A stretch of DNA of 29,522 bases from an uncultured Oscillospiraceae bacterium (GCA_910584805.1 CAJUCB010000011.1:1-29522), one strand, 5' to 3'. Shown: positions 13,045 through 22,439, numbered from the stretch's first letter. Numbers and translations are program-made. Notes: generated by a model from the letters alone, not told the origin.

Positions 13045-13812
13045 ATGGCACTCTTTCATAAAAAGAAGGCGGCCCCGGCGCCTGCGGCGGAAACAGCCCT
13101 GGACCTGGACCGTCTGCCCCGGCACATCGGCATCATCATGGACGGCAACGGCCGCTGGGCCCAACAGCGTGGCCTGCCCCGGACTGCCGGCCATGCCGCC
13201 GGGGCGGAGACCTTCCGCACCATCGCCTACCGCTGCCGGGACCTGGGCATCCCCTACCTGACGGTGTATGCCTTCTCCACGGAGAACTGGAAACGCCCCA
13301 TGGAGGAGGTCTCCGCCATTATGGGCCTTTTGCGGAAATATTTGTTGGAGGCCCTGGAAAAAATGGAACGGGACGGGTTCCGCATCCATTTCTTCGGGGA
13401 CCTGACCCCGCTGCCCCCGGAGCTGCGGACCCTGTGTTTGGAGACCCAAGCCGCCGGACAGGCGGTGGCAGGGGCCAAATACCAGATCAACGTCTGCCTC
13501 AACTACGGCGGGCGGGATGAAATCCTCCGGGCCATCCGGGCCTGGGGGCAGGACTGCCAGGCAGGCCGCCAGGACCCGGAGGGGCTCAGCGAAGAGCTCT
13601 TCTCCCGCTACCTGGATTCCCGGGGCCTGCCGGACCCGGACCTGGTCATCCGCCCCAGCGGGGAGCTGCGGCTGTCCAACTTCCTGCCCTGGCAGTCGGC
13701 ATACGCCGAACTTTACTTCACCGACGTCCTCTGGCCGGACTTCACCCCTGAAGTCCTGGACCAGGCCCTGCTGGCCTACCAAGGCCGCAAACGCCGGTTC
13801 GGGGGGATCTGA
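13045..13812 (+). CDS. uppS: Isoprenyl transferase (undecaprenyl diphosphate synthase)
   Basis: cis-Prenyltransferase adding isopentenyl units to farnesyl-PP to give C55 undecaprenyl-PP, the lipid carrier for peptidoglycan and wall polymers; 255 residues. Motifs are HIGIIMDGNGRWA (catalytic Asp33), YAFSTENWKRP, NVCLNYGGRDEI and RPSGELRLSNFLPWQ. The family usually has RTSGE at the last position, so the Pro is a minor variant. The N-terminus has an extra Lys- and Ala-rich stretch (HKKKAAPAPAAE). There is no strong Shine-Dalgarno sequence and only 7 bp separate it from the frr stop, suggesting coupled translation. It uses IPP from the MEP pathway, two enzymes of which (dxr, ispG) are in the same operon. 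Confidence 0.96.
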   Translation: MALFHKKKAAPAPAAETALDLDRLPRHIGIIMDGNGRWAQQRGLPRTAGHAAGAETFRTIAYRCRDLGIPYLTVYAFSTENWKRPMEEVSAIMGLLRKYLLEALEKMERDGFRIHFFGDLTPLPPELRTLCLETQAAGQAVAGAKYQINVCLNYGGRDEILRAIRAWGQDCQAGRQDPEGLSEELFSRYLDSRGLPDPDLVIRPSGELRLSNFLPWQSAYAELYFTDVLWPDFTPEVLDQALLAYQGRKRRFGGI

Positions 13813-13953
13813 GCCAACGCCTGCCGTTGCATAGGCCCCTGCCCCCATGAGCTGGACCGATCCGCTTCCTTTTGGTCCTGCTCCATTTGGGTGTGTTTGC
13901 CCCTTCTTTGGGCAACAAATGCGCCCTGGACACGTGAAAGGAGCGGATAACAA

Positions 13954-14769
13954 ATGAGAAATCGGATCATCGTGGCCTGTGCCGGGGTGCCGGCCATCCT
14001 CCTGGTGCTCTACCTGCTGCCGGAACCCTTTACACCGGCCATGATCGCGGTCCTCTCCGCCATCGGCACCTATGAGGCCATGGGGGCTATGGGGATGAAC
14101 CACCCCCGCTTGGCCCTGTACACTGCCGCCTTGGCCATGGCCATCCCCTTTTGGGTTTACTTTGGCGAGAAGCGGATTCTTGGGCTGCTGGTGCTCTTGG
14201 CCTACCTGGTGCTCATCTTCCTAGAGGCCTTTGCCAGCAGCTTCCGGGTGAAAGTGGAAAAGGTGGGGGCGGCGTTCTTCTTCGCCCTGTTCATCGCCTA
14301 TTGCCTGTCCTCTGTGGTGCGGGTGGGGAACCTGTACCTGCGGGACTACTATATCGCCCTGCCCATCTTCCTGCCCTTCATCGTGGACGCCGCGGCCATG
14401 CTTACCGGGATGCACTTGGGGCGGCGCAGCATCACCCCCAACCTCTCCCCCCACAAGACCTTAGAGGGCTGCATTGGCGGCCTGGTGTTCGGCATCGCCG
14501 CCTGCCTGCTCTATGGCCTGGGGGTCCACCTGGTGACGGGGGCCACGGCCAACTATTATTTCCTCGCCGTGTACGGCCTGCTGGGGGGCATCATGACCCA
14601 GATCGGGGACCTGGCGTTCTCCTATATCAAGCGCACCCGGAAGATCAAGGACTTCAGCGGCCTGCTCCCCGGCCACGGTGGCGTGTTGGACCGCTTTGAC
14701 AGCGTAATCTTCTGCGCACCCCTGGTGGAGCTGCTGATCCACTATTTCCCGGCCTTCCGGCTGGGTTAA
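13954..14769 (+). CDS. cdsA: Phosphatidate cytidylyltransferase
   Basis: Integral membrane enzyme forming CDP-diacylglycerol from phosphatidate and CTP for phospholipid synthesis. The 271-residue protein has about seven to eight hydrophobic segments and the complete C-terminal CDP-DAG synthase signature, IKRTRKIKDFSG followed by LLPGHGGVLDRFDS. ATG 13954 is preceded by AAAGGAG. It is separated from uppS by 141 bp, the largest gap before rseP in this operon. That gap holds no ORF with a ribosome binding site and only weak hairpins (for example GGACC/GGTCC). dxr follows after 13 bp. Confidence 0.96.
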   Translation: MRNRIIVACAGVPAILLVLYLLPEPFTPAMIAVLSAIGTYEAMGAMGMNHPRLALYTAALAMAIPFWVYFGEKRILGLLVLLAYLVLIFLEAFASSFRVKVEKVGAAFFFALFIAYCLSSVVRVGNLYLRDYYIALPIFLPFIVDAAAMLTGMHLGRRSITPNLSPHKTLEGCIGGLVFGIAACLLYGLGVHLVTGATANYYFLAVYGLLGGIMTQIGDLAFSYIKRTRKIKDFSGLLPGHGGVLDRFDSVIFCAPLVELLIHYFPAFRLG

Positions 14770-14782
14770 AGGAGGGCTGGAC

Positions 14783-15925
14783 ATGCACAGTATTTCCATC
14801 CTGGGGTCCACCGGCTCCATCGGGACGCAGACCTTGGAGGTGGCGGCGGCTTGTGGTATCCCCGTAGCGGCCCTCACCGCCCGGAGCAACGTGGACCTGT
14901 TGGAGGCCCAGGCCCGGCAATTTCATCCCAAGCTGGTAGCGGCGGCGGACTTCACCGCCGCCGCCTCTTTGGCGCAACGCCTCTCGGACACGGACATCCA
15001 GGTCCTGGCCGGGGAGGCGGGGCTCTTGGCGGCGGCGGCCCTGCCCCAGGCGGACACGGTAGTGGCGGCCCTGGTGGGCATCGCCGGGTTGGACCCCACC
15101 CTGGCGGCCATCGACGCCGGGAAGCGCATTGCCCTGGCCAACAAGGAGACCCTGGTGTGCGCCGGGCCCCTGGTGATGGCCCGGGCCAAGGAGAAGGGGG
15201 CGGAGATCCTGCCGGTGGACTCGGAGCACTCCGCCATTTTCCAATGCCTGCAAGGCAGCCTGCGGGGGGAGCTGCATAGCATCCTCCTCACCGCCTCCGG
15301 AGGGCCTTTTTTCGGCTGGACCCGGGAACAGCTGCGGGAAGTCACCCCGGCACACGCCCTCAAACATCCCAACTGGTCCATGGGGGCGAAAGTGACCATC
15401 GACTCCGCCACCCTGATGAACAAGGGCTTGGAGCTGCTGGAGGCCATGTCCCTGTTCCAGGTCCCGGCAGAAAAAATCAAGATTTTGGTCCACCGGGAGA
15501 GCATAGTTCACTCCGCGGTGGAATACTGTGATGGAAGCGTCCTGGCCCAGATGGGGGAGGCGGATATGCGCCTGCCCATCCAATACGCCCTGACCTACCC
15601 CAGCCGGGTCCCCGGCCCCGCCCGGCGGCTGGACCTGCTGGGCTGCGGCCCCCTGCACTTTGCCCCGCCGGACTTGGAGACCTTCCGCTGTCTGGCCCTG
15701 GCCATCGCCGCTGCCAAGGAGGGGGGCACCGCCCCCGCCATCCTCAACGGGGCCAACGAGGTGGCCGTGGCAGGCTTTTTGGAGGGGAAGCTGGGCTTTT
15801 TGGACATCCCCCGGGTGGTGGAGGCGGCCCTGGACCAGGTGGCGCGGGAACCGCTGTCCTTGGAGGCTGTCCACCGGGCGGACCACCTGGCGCGGGAGGC
15901 CGCCCAGGCAGCGCTGGACGTGTAA
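14783..15925 (+). CDS. dxr: 1-deoxy-D-xylulose 5-phosphate reductoisomerase
   Basis: Second step of the non-mevalonate (MEP) isoprenoid pathway: rearranges and reduces DXP to MEP with NADPH and a divalent metal. The 380-residue protein has the N-terminal Rossmann motif ILGSTGSIGTQTLEV, LANKETLV, the metal/substrate motif VDSEHSAIFQCL, the flexible loop TASGGPFFGW and HPNWSMGAKVTIDSATLMNK. Length and motif order are normal. AAAGGAGG lies upstream of the ATG. It precedes rseP by 28 bp, as in Bacillus, where dxr sits between cdsA and rasP. Confidence 0.97.
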   Translation: MHSISILGSTGSIGTQTLEVAAACGIPVAALTARSNVDLLEAQARQFHPKLVAAADFTAAASLAQRLSDTDIQVLAGEAGLLAAAALPQADTVVAALVGIAGLDPTLAAIDAGKRIALANKETLVCAGPLVMARAKEKGAEILPVDSEHSAIFQCLQGSLRGELHSILLTASGGPFFGWTREQLREVTPAHALKHPNWSMGAKVTIDSATLMNKGLELLEAMSLFQVPAEKIKILVHRESIVHSAVEYCDGSVLAQMGEADMRLPIQYALTYPSRVPGPARRLDLLGCGPLHFAPPDLETFRCLALAIAAAKEGGTAPAILNGANEVAVAGFLEGKLGFLDIPRVVEAALDQVAREPLSLEAVHRADHLAREAAQAALDV

Positions 15926-15953
15926 AAGCGCAACATGCAAAGGGGTGAAGGAT

Positions 15954-17015
15954 TTGTTGTATATTATTGTGGGGATCCTCCTGTTTGGCGTGCTGGTGGC
16001 AGTCCATGAGGGGGGCCACTTCCTCTCCGCCAAGCTCCTGGGGGTGCGGGTGAACGAGTTTGCCATCGGCATGGGCCCCCTGCTGTTTTCCCGGAAGTGG
16101 GGGGAGACCCAATACTCTCTGCGCCTGCTGCCCATCGGCGGCTTCTGCGCCATGGAGGGGGAGGACGAGGGCAGTGACGACCCCGCCGCATTTTCCAACA
16201 AGGCCCCCTGGCGTAAGCTCATCATCCTGGCGGCGGGGTCTTTGGCCAACCTGCTGGCGGGTTTTCTCATTGTGGCCCTGATGTTTGCCCACGTGGGGAG
16301 CTTTGTGGTGCCGGTGGTGCGGGATTTCGCGGAAGGCTTCCCCTGCGCCGGGGCGTCGGGCCTGCTGCCGGGGGACCGGATTCTGTCCATCAACGGCCAA
16401 AAGGTCTGGGTCTATGCCGACGTGAACGCCTATCTGGCAGCGGCCAAGGACAAGGAGACCATGGACCTGGTGGTGGAGCGCGACGGGGAGCGGTTGGAGC
16501 GGAAGGGCCTGCCCATTACCCTGCGGGACTACCAGCTGGACGGCAAGACCGTCCAGCGCTACGGCATCAACTTCACCGTCCAGGAGGCCAGCTTCCCTGC
16601 TGTGATGAAGCAGAGCTTCGACACCTGCTGTTATTTTGCCAAGGCCGTGTGGTCGGGGCTGGGCATGCTGGTCAGCGGAAAGGTGGGCTTGCAGGATATG
16701 TCCGGCCCTGTGGGTATCGTCAGCTACCTGGGGGAGGCGGGGAGCCAGGGGGGCAGTGTGTCCGCCGGGCTCCAAAACGTGTTCTATATCATCGCCCTCA
16801 TCGCGGTGAACCTGGCCATCATGAACATGCTGCCCATCCCAGCTCTGGACGGGGGACGGATTTTCCTGCTGCTGGTGAGCGAAGCGGTGTTCCTCATCAC
16901 CCGGCGGCGGCTGGACGGGAAGTACGAGGCCTATCTCCACGGCCTGGGCTTTGCCCTGCTGATGATTTTTATGCTGGCGGTGACCTTCAGCGACGTGTTT
17001 AAGCTGTTCCAATGA
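15954..17015 (+). CDS. rseP: RIP (site-2) zinc metalloprotease RseP/RasP
   Basis: Intramembrane zinc metalloprotease that cleaves anti-sigma factors and remnant signal peptides. The active site HEGGH is in the first transmembrane segment (VAVHEGGHF, His18, Glu19, His22), a PDZ domain lies at about residues 125-200, and the second metal motif is NMLPIPALDGGRIF. The protein has about 353 residues and four membrane segments. The frame extends far upstream into dxr. I chose the TTG at 15954 because AAAGGGG ends 8 bp before it and the product then begins MLYIIVGILLF like other members; a GTG at 15945 would abut the ribosome binding site. The exact start is uncertain, the identity is not. The target in this organism is unknown. 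Confidence 0.94.
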   Translation: MLYIIVGILLFGVLVAVHEGGHFLSAKLLGVRVNEFAIGMGPLLFSRKWGETQYSLRLLPIGGFCAMEGEDEGSDDPAAFSNKAPWRKLIILAAGSLANLLAGFLIVALMFAHVGSFVVPVVRDFAEGFPCAGASGLLPGDRILSINGQKVWVYADVNAYLAAAKDKETMDLVVERDGERLERKGLPITLRDYQLDGKTVQRYGINFTVQEASFPAVMKQSFDTCCYFAKAVWSGLGMLVSGKVGLQDMSGPVGIVSYLGEAGSQGGSVSAGLQNVFYIIALIAVNLAIMNMLPIPALDGGRIFLLLVSEAVFLITRRRLDGKYEAYLHGLGFALLMIFMLAVTFSDVFKLFQ

Positions 17016-17044
17016 GCCGCGGGCAGCATAAATAAAGCGTTCGT

Positions 17045-17116
17045 CCACCTTTTTCAAAAGGTGGCAGGGAGTCCAGGGGGGCTGGCCCCCCTGGGCAGGT
17101 TTGGGCGGCAGCCCAA
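17045..17116 (+). repeat. Three-hairpin intergenic element between rseP and ispG
   Basis: Three perfect inverted repeats in a row: CCACCTTTT-TC-AAAAGGTGG (17045-17064), CCAGGGGGG-CTGG-CCCCCCTGG (17073-17094) and TTGGGC-GGCA-GCCCAA (17101-17116). They fill most of the 134-bp gap inside the operon. This looks like a REP-type or mobile intergenic repeat, or an RNA-processing site. None has a terminal T-run. I see no second copy in this window. Confidence 0.7.
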
Positions 17117-17149
17117 GCAAATTGTTGTCCAACCACAAGGAGCACAACC

Positions 17150-18184
17150 ATGACAAGACAGATTCACGTAGGCGGCCTCCCCATTGGTGGGGGGGCCCCC
17201 GTTTCCATTCAATCCATGACCAACACCCCCACCGCCGATGTGGAGGCCACCGTGGCCCAAATCCGCCGCTTGGCCGCCGCCGGCTGTGAGATCGTCCGGG
17301 TGGCCGTGCCGGACCAGGCCGCCGCCCGGGCCATTGCAGAGATCAAGGCCCAGATCGGCCTGCCCCTGGTGGCGGATATCCACTTTGACTACCGCTTGGC
17401 CCTCACCTGCATCGACGCTGGGGTGGACAAGGTGCGCATCAACCCCGGCAACATCGGGGGGGAGGAGAACGTCCGGGCGGTGGCCCAGGCGGCGGCCCGG
17501 AAGGGCATCCCCATCCGCATTGGGGTCAACGGCGGCTCTTTGGAAAAGCCCCTTTTGGCCAAGCACGGCGGCGTTACCCCGGAAGCCCTGCTGGAATCCG
17601 CCTTCGGCCACATCGCCCTGTTGGAGCGCTGGGATTTCCACGACATCTGCGTGTCCCTGAAATCCTCCTCCGTCCCTGTGACCATGGAGGCCTACCGGCT
17701 GATGCATCAGCGCTCGGACTACCCCCTCCACCTGGGGGTCACTGAGGGAGGCACCGTGCGTATGGGCACCATCAAGGCCGCCGCCCTGGCGGGGCTGCTG
17801 CCCCAGGGGGTGGGGGACACCATCCGGGTGAGTCTCACCGCCGACCCAGTGGAGGAGGTCTATGTGGCCCGGGATATCTTGAAAGCCCTGGGGGTGCGCC
17901 AGGACGGGCCAGAGCTGATTGCCTGCCCCACCTGTGGCCGGACGAAAATCGACCTGATCCCCTTAGCCCAAGCAGTGGAGGCACGGCTAAAGGACGTGAA
18001 GAAGAACATTACCGTGGCGGTGATGGGCTGCCCGGTGAATGGCCCCGGAGAGGCCGCCGCCGCCGATGTGGGCATCGCCGGGGGCAACGGCTTCGGCCTG
18101 CTGTTCCGCCAGGGGGAAGTGGTGAAGAAAGTCCCCCAGGAGGCCTTGGTGGAGGAGCTGATGGCCATGATCGAGGCCCTTTGA
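17150..18184 (+). CDS. ispG: (E)-4-hydroxy-3-methylbut-2-enyl-diphosphate synthase
   Basis: Penultimate MEP-pathway enzyme: a [4Fe-4S] reductive dehydration of MEcPP to HMBPP, with electrons from flavodoxin or ferredoxin. The 344-residue protein matches the short bacterial form. It has the TIM-barrel start VSIQSMTNTPTADVEAT, VADIHFDYRLAL, KVRINPGNIG and the cluster-binding domain with CPTCGRTK and MGCPVNGPGEA, giving the three cluster Cys. AAGGAG precedes the ATG by 8 bp. It lies between rseP and polC, where some Clostridia place it and Bacillus has proS. The hairpin element directly upstream may alter its expression relative to rseP. Confidence 0.97.
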   Translation: MTRQIHVGGLPIGGGAPVSIQSMTNTPTADVEATVAQIRRLAAAGCEIVRVAVPDQAAARAIAEIKAQIGLPLVADIHFDYRLALTCIDAGVDKVRINPGNIGGEENVRAVAQAAARKGIPIRIGVNGGSLEKPLLAKHGGVTPEALLESAFGHIALLERWDFHDICVSLKSSSVPVTMEAYRLMHQRSDYPLHLGVTEGGTVRMGTIKAAALAGLLPQGVGDTIRVSLTADPVEEVYVARDILKALGVRQDGPELIACPTCGRTKIDLIPLAQAVEARLKDVKKNITVAVMGCPVNGPGEAAAADVGIAGGNGFGLLFRQGEVVKKVPQEALVEELMAMIEAL

Positions 18185-18229
18185 CGCTACATATTGATTG
18201 TGATTTCACCCTGGAAAGGAACCGAGACT

Positions 18230-21200
18230 ATGCCAGAGAAAGAATTGCCGTTTCTGACTGTGTTTGCCCGCTACCGCCCCGCCCCGGAGCTTTTGCCCGC
18301 TCTGGAAGGGTGGCTTGTGGCCTCGGCGGTGGTGGAGAGCAGCACCCGCGTCATGGACGCGAAGCTGCGCTGCCCGGAGCCTCCGCCGGAGTCCCTGCTT
18401 CAGGCGGTGGGGGAGGCGGTGCGGGCGGCCTATGGCCTGAACGGGTTGCGGCTCACCCCCCTGTTCCCCGGCCCGGTGGAAGAAGCGCCCCCCATTGAGG
18501 AGACCGCCCCGCCGCCGGAACAGGAAGCGCTGCCCCCGGTGGAAGAAGTTCCCGTCCAGGAGGAAGTGCCCCAGGAGACAGAGGAAGAACGCCTGTTCCG
18601 CCAGACCAGGGAGATGCGCCAAAAGGCCATGAAGCAGGCCTTGGAGCACCATGAGAAGGAGGCGGGCTTCCGGGTCAAGCGCATCTATGGTCCCCGGCAG
18701 ATCAAAAAAGCCCCCATCCCCATGAACACCCTAGAGCTGAACATGGGCACCGTCACCGTGGAGGGGGACGTATTCGCTGTGGAGCACAAGGAGCTCAGCA
18801 AGCGCAACGCCTGGGTCATCAGCTTTGATATCACCGACTACACCAGCTCCATCCGGGTGAACAAGTTTATGCCCGGGGACGAGGGCGCCCCCATCGTCCA
18901 GGGGGTGAAGAAGGGGATGCGCCTGCGGATTGCCGGCCGTCTGAATCTGAACCGCTTCGACAATGACATGGTCCTGGAACCCCTGATTATCGAGACGGCG
19001 GAGAAGCCGGTAAAAACCGACGACGCCCCGGAGAAGCGGGTGGAGCTCCACCTCCACACCCGCATGTCCCTGATGGATGCCCTGACAGACACCGCCGACG
19101 TGGTGAAACGGGCCATCGCCTGGGGCCATCCGGCCATTGCCATCACCGACCACGGGGTGGCCCAGTCCTTCCCCGACGCCTGGAACGCCGCCAAGGGGAA
19201 AACCAAGGTGCTCTTGGGCACCGAGGCCTATTACATCAACGACGTGGACGAGCGCCTTACCATCCGGGGGAGCCAGGAGCAGGACTTGGACGCCCCCATC
19301 ATCTGCTTTGACCTGGAAACCACCGGCCTTTCCCGCCAGGAGGACCGGATCACCGAGATCGGCGCGGCGGTGTGGGAGAAGGGGGAGATCACCGAGCGCT
19401 TCCAGACCTTCGTGGACCCCCAGCGCCCCCTGCCCCCCAACATCGTCCAGCTCACAGGGATCACCGAGGATATGTTGATAGGGGCCCCCAGCCAGGAGGA
19501 GGCCATCCGGGCCTTTTTGGACTTCGTAGGGGACCGGCCCCTGGCTGCCCACAACGCGGAGTTCGACATCGGCTTCATCCGGGAGGGCTGCCAGCGCTAT
19601 GGCATCCCCTTTGAACCCACCTATTTGGACACCCTCCCCCTGGCCCAGAACCTGTTGCCAGAGCTGGGGAAATATAAATTGGATATCATCTCCCGGCACC
19701 TGAACCTGCCGGACTTCAACCACCATAGGGCCAGCGACGACGCGGCCATGGTGGGCTATATGCTCACCCCCTTCTTCCAAATGCTCCGGGACCGGGGGGT
19801 GCGCAGCCTCCAACAGATCAACGAGGACTTGTCCCGGACTGCCACCATAGGCAAGGCCAAGCGGATGCCCCGGCACTTGATTGTCCTGGCCAAGAACCAG
19901 ACGGGATTGCGCAACCTCTATAAGCTCATCTCCCTGGCCCATTTGGATTATTTCAAGCGCTTCCCCATCATGCCCAAGCGGGAGATCAACGCCAACCGGG
20001 AGGGCCTCATTCTGGGCTCCGCCTGCGAGGCGGGGGAGCTGTACCAGGCCATCATCCGGGGGAAGGATTGGCAGGAGCTGTGCCGCATTGCCTCCTGGTA
20101 TGACTTCTTGGAGATACAGCCCTTGAGCAACAACGGCTTTATGCTCCGCCCGGACAAGAACGGCAAGACCATCGCCCGGGACAGGAACCAGCTCAAGGAT
20201 TGGAACCGCACCGTGGTCCGCCTGGGGGAGGCCTTGGGGAAGCCCGTGTGCGCCACCGGGGATGTCCACTTCCTGGACCCAGAGGACGAAATCTACCGCC
20301 ACGTGCTCCTGGACACCAAGGGCTTCGACGATGCCGACTCCCCCAACCCCCTGTACTTCCGCACCACCCAGGAGATGTTGGACGAATTCGCCTACCTGGG
20401 GAAGGAAAAGGCCTATGAGGTGGTGGTCACCAACACCAATTTGGTGGCCTCCTGGTGCGACGAGGTGAAACCCCTCCCCGACGGCCTCTTTGCCCCCAAG
20501 CTGAAGGACTCTGACAAGGAGCTCTACAACCTGGTGTGGGACAAGGCCCACGAGCTCTACGGGGAGGACCCGCCCCAGATCGTCAAGGACCGCATCCAGC
20601 TAGAGCTGCCGGGCATCATTGAGCGGAAATACGACGTGATCTATATGTCCGCCCAGAAGCTGGTGCAAAACTCCTTGGAGCACGGCTACCTGGTGGGCTC
20701 CCGGGGCTCTGTGGGCTCCTCCATCGTGGCTTTCCTCTCGGGCATCACCGAGGTGAACTCCCTGCCCCCCCACTACCGCTGCCCCAAGTGTAAGCACTCC
20801 GACTTTGCCGCCGGGGAGGGCCACGGCTGCGGGGCGGATATGCCCGACGGGGTGTGCCCCGTCTGCGGCACCCCCTACGTGAAGGACGGCTTCAACATCC
20901 CCTTCGAGACCTTTTTGGGCTACGGCGGCAAGAAGGTCCCGGACATCGACCTGAACTTTTCTGGGGAGTACCAGGCCAACGCCCACCGCTACACCTTCGA
21001 GCTCTTTGGGGAGAGCCACGTGTTCCGGGCGGGGACCATCGGCACCGTGGCGGAAAAGACCGCCTACGGCTATGTGAAAAAGTACCTGGACGCCCGGGGC
21101 ATTCAGGTGACCAAGGCAGAGGAGACCCGCTTGGCCCTGGGCTGCACCGGCGTACGCCGCACCACTGGCCAGCACCCCGGGGGCATGGTGGTCATCCCCC

Positions 21201-22381
21201 AAGACCGGGAGATTTATGATTTCTGCCCCGTCCAGCATCCCGCCGACGACACCGGCACGGACATCATCACCACCCACTTCGACTACCACAAGATGGAGGA
21301 CAACCTTCTCAAGCTGGATATGCTGGGGCACGACGACCCCACCATGATCCGGATGATGGAGGACCTCACCCAGGTCAACGCCCAGGAGATCCCCTTGGAC
21401 GACCCGGAGACCATGCAGATTTTCACCGACTCCACCCCCCTGGGCTACCAGAACGACCCGGTGCTGGGCCCCACTGGGGCGGTGGCGGTGCCGGAGTTCA
21501 ACACCCGCTTCACCCGGCAAATGCTCATGGACACACAGCCCACCAAGTTCAACACCCTGGTGCGGCTGTCGGGCTTCTCCCACGGCACCGACGTGTGGTT
21601 GGGCAATGCCCGGGACCTGATCCTCTCCCAGACTGCCACGGTAGACTCCACCGTGGGCTGCCGGGATGACATCATGCTCTACCTCATGGAGATGGGGGTG
21701 GAGCCCAAACTTGCCTTTGACATCATGGAGGCAGTGCGGAAGGGGAAGGTGAAGAAGGGGGGCTTCCAGCCTGGCTGGGAGGAGGCTATGCGGGAGAACA
21801 ACGTCCCTGACTGGTACATTGGCTCCCTGGCCAAGATCGGCTACCTCTTCCCCAAGGCCCACGCGGTGGCCTATGTGATGATGGCCTTCCGCATCGCCTG
21901 GTTTAAGGTGCACCGGCCCCTGGCCTTCTACGCCGCCTATTTCTCCATCCGGGCCAAGGCCCTGGACGCCACCTGCATGTGCATGGGCATGGAGGTCTGC
22001 CAGCAGAAGATGAAGCAGATCGCCGCCAAGGAGAAGGAGGCCGCCGCCGTGGAAGAGGATATGATGGTCACCTTGGAGGTGTGCTATGAGTTCTACCTCC
22101 GGGGCTTTACCTTTGAGCACATCGACCTCTACCGCTCCGACGCCACCAAGTTCCTGCTGGACGAGGAAAAGCAGAGCCTCCTGCCCCCCTTCACCGCCAT
22201 CCCGGGCTTAGGGGAGTCGGCGGCCCTGTCCATCGTGGAGAACCGGGAGGGGCGGCAGTTCATCTCCCAGGAGGAGCTGCTCTCCGCCTGCCCCAAGGTC
22301 TCCAAGGCCCACGTGGACCAGCTCCGGGCGGCGGGGGCCCTGGGCTCTATGCCGGAGACCAGCCAGATATCCCTTTTCTAA
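18230..22381 (+). CDS. polC: DNA polymerase III alpha subunit, PolC type
   Basis: Replicative polymerase of low-GC Gram-positives, carrying its own 3'-5' proofreading. The product has 1383 residues, slightly shorter than the roughly 1440 of Bacillus. Order: N-terminal domain (1-80); a Pro/Glu-rich linker (about 81-120); OB domain; PHP domain with HLHTRMSLMDALTD (near 272); DnaQ-like exonuclease with FDLETTGLS (near 360) inserted in the PHP domain; a Cys-rich zinc module (CPKCKHSD...CPVCG, about 850-885); the catalytic PDIDLNFSGEYQ (near 905); fingers and C-terminal helix-hairpin-helix regions. A TTG at 18194 is in frame, but ATG 18230 follows GGAAAGGA. It is last in the pyrH operon and ends at a strong terminator. 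Confidence 0.98.
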   Translation: MPEKELPFLTVFARYRPAPELLPALEGWLVASAVVESSTRVMDAKLRCPEPPPESLLQAVGEAVRAAYGLNGLRLTPLFPGPVEEAPPIEETAPPPEQEALPPVEEVPVQEEVPQETEEERLFRQTREMRQKAMKQALEHHEKEAGFRVKRIYGPRQIKKAPIPMNTLELNMGTVTVEGDVFAVEHKELSKRNAWVISFDITDYTSSIRVNKFMPGDEGAPIVQGVKKGMRLRIAGRLNLNRFDNDMVLEPLIIETAEKPVKTDDAPEKRVELHLHTRMSLMDALTDTADVVKRAIAWGHPAIAITDHGVAQSFPDAWNAAKGKTKVLLGTEAYYINDVDERLTIRGSQEQDLDAPIICFDLETTGLSRQEDRITEIGAAVWEKGEITERFQTFVDPQRPLPPNIVQLTGITEDMLIGAPSQEEAIRAFLDFVGDRPLAAHNAEFDIGFIREGCQRYGIPFEPTYLDTLPLAQNLLPELGKYKLDIISRHLNLPDFNHHRASDDAAMVGYMLTPFFQMLRDRGVRSLQQINEDLSRTATIGKAKRMPRHLIVLAKNQTGLRNLYKLISLAHLDYFKRFPIMPKREINANREGLILGSACEAGELYQAIIRGKDWQELCRIASWYDFLEIQPLSNNGFMLRPDKNGKTIARDRNQLKDWNRTVVRLGEALGKPVCATGDVHFLDPEDEIYRHVLLDTKGFDDADSPNPLYFRTTQEMLDEFAYLGKEKAYEVVVTNTNLVASWCDEVKPLPDGLFAPKLKDSDKELYNLVWDKAHELYGEDPPQIVKDRIQLELPGIIERKYDVIYMSAQKLVQNSLEHGYLVGSRGSVGSSIVAFLSGITEVNSLPPHYRCPKCKHSDFAAGEGHGCGADMPDGVCPVCGTPYVKDGFNIPFETFLGYGGKKVPDIDLNFSGEYQANAHRYTFELFGESHVFRAGTIGTVAEKTAYGYVKKYLDARGIQVTKAEETRLALGCTGVRRTTGQHPGGMVVIPQDREIYDFCPVQHPADDTGTDIITTHFDYHKMEDNLLKLDMLGHDDPTMIRMMEDLTQVNAQEIPLDDPETMQIFTDSTPLGYQNDPVLGPTGAVAVPEFNTRFTRQMLMDTQPTKFNTLVRLSGFSHGTDVWLGNARDLILSQTATVDSTVGCRDDIMLYLMEMGVEPKLAFDIMEAVRKGKVKKGGFQPGWEEAMRENNVPDWYIGSLAKIGYLFPKAHAVAYVMMAFRIAWFKVHRPLAFYAAYFSIRAKALDATCMCMGMEVCQQKMKQIAAKEKEAAAVEEDMMVTLEVCYEFYLRGFTFEHIDLYRSDATKFLLDEEKQSLLPPFTAIPGLGESAALSIVENREGRQFISQEELLSACPKVSKAHVDQLRAAGALGSMPETSQISLF

Positions 22382-22392
22382 AACGCAACAAT

Positions 22393-22439
22393 AAAAGCGT
22401 CCGGCGGGCCGAATGTTTTCGACCCGCCGGGCGCTTTTT
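22393..22439. terminator. Terminator of the pyrH-polC operon, shared with the symporter gene
   Basis: A long stem (AAAAGCG, CCGGCGGG and CGAA blocks pairing with TTCG, CCCGCCGG and CGCTTTT, with one mismatch and one wobble), loop TGTT, T-run on the + side and A-run on the - side. It ends polC and the convergent symporter gene. Confidence 0.93.

Noticed and set aside
15660..15953. A 5' extension of rseP overlapping dxr
   Set aside because: The extension translates to Arg/Pro/Trp-rich shadow sequence. The conserved RseP start and the AAAGGGG site place the start near 15954.
14654..16393. A 579-codon open frame on the - strand across dxr and rseP
   Set aside because: A shadow of two conserved genes on the + strand; low-complexity product, no start signals.
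18731..20551. A 606-codon open frame on the - strand inside polC
   Set aside because: It is antisense to an intact, motif-complete polC in a GC-rich gene. Its predicted product has the His/Gly/Val-rich composition typical of mirror frames, and it has no ribosome binding site or family motif.
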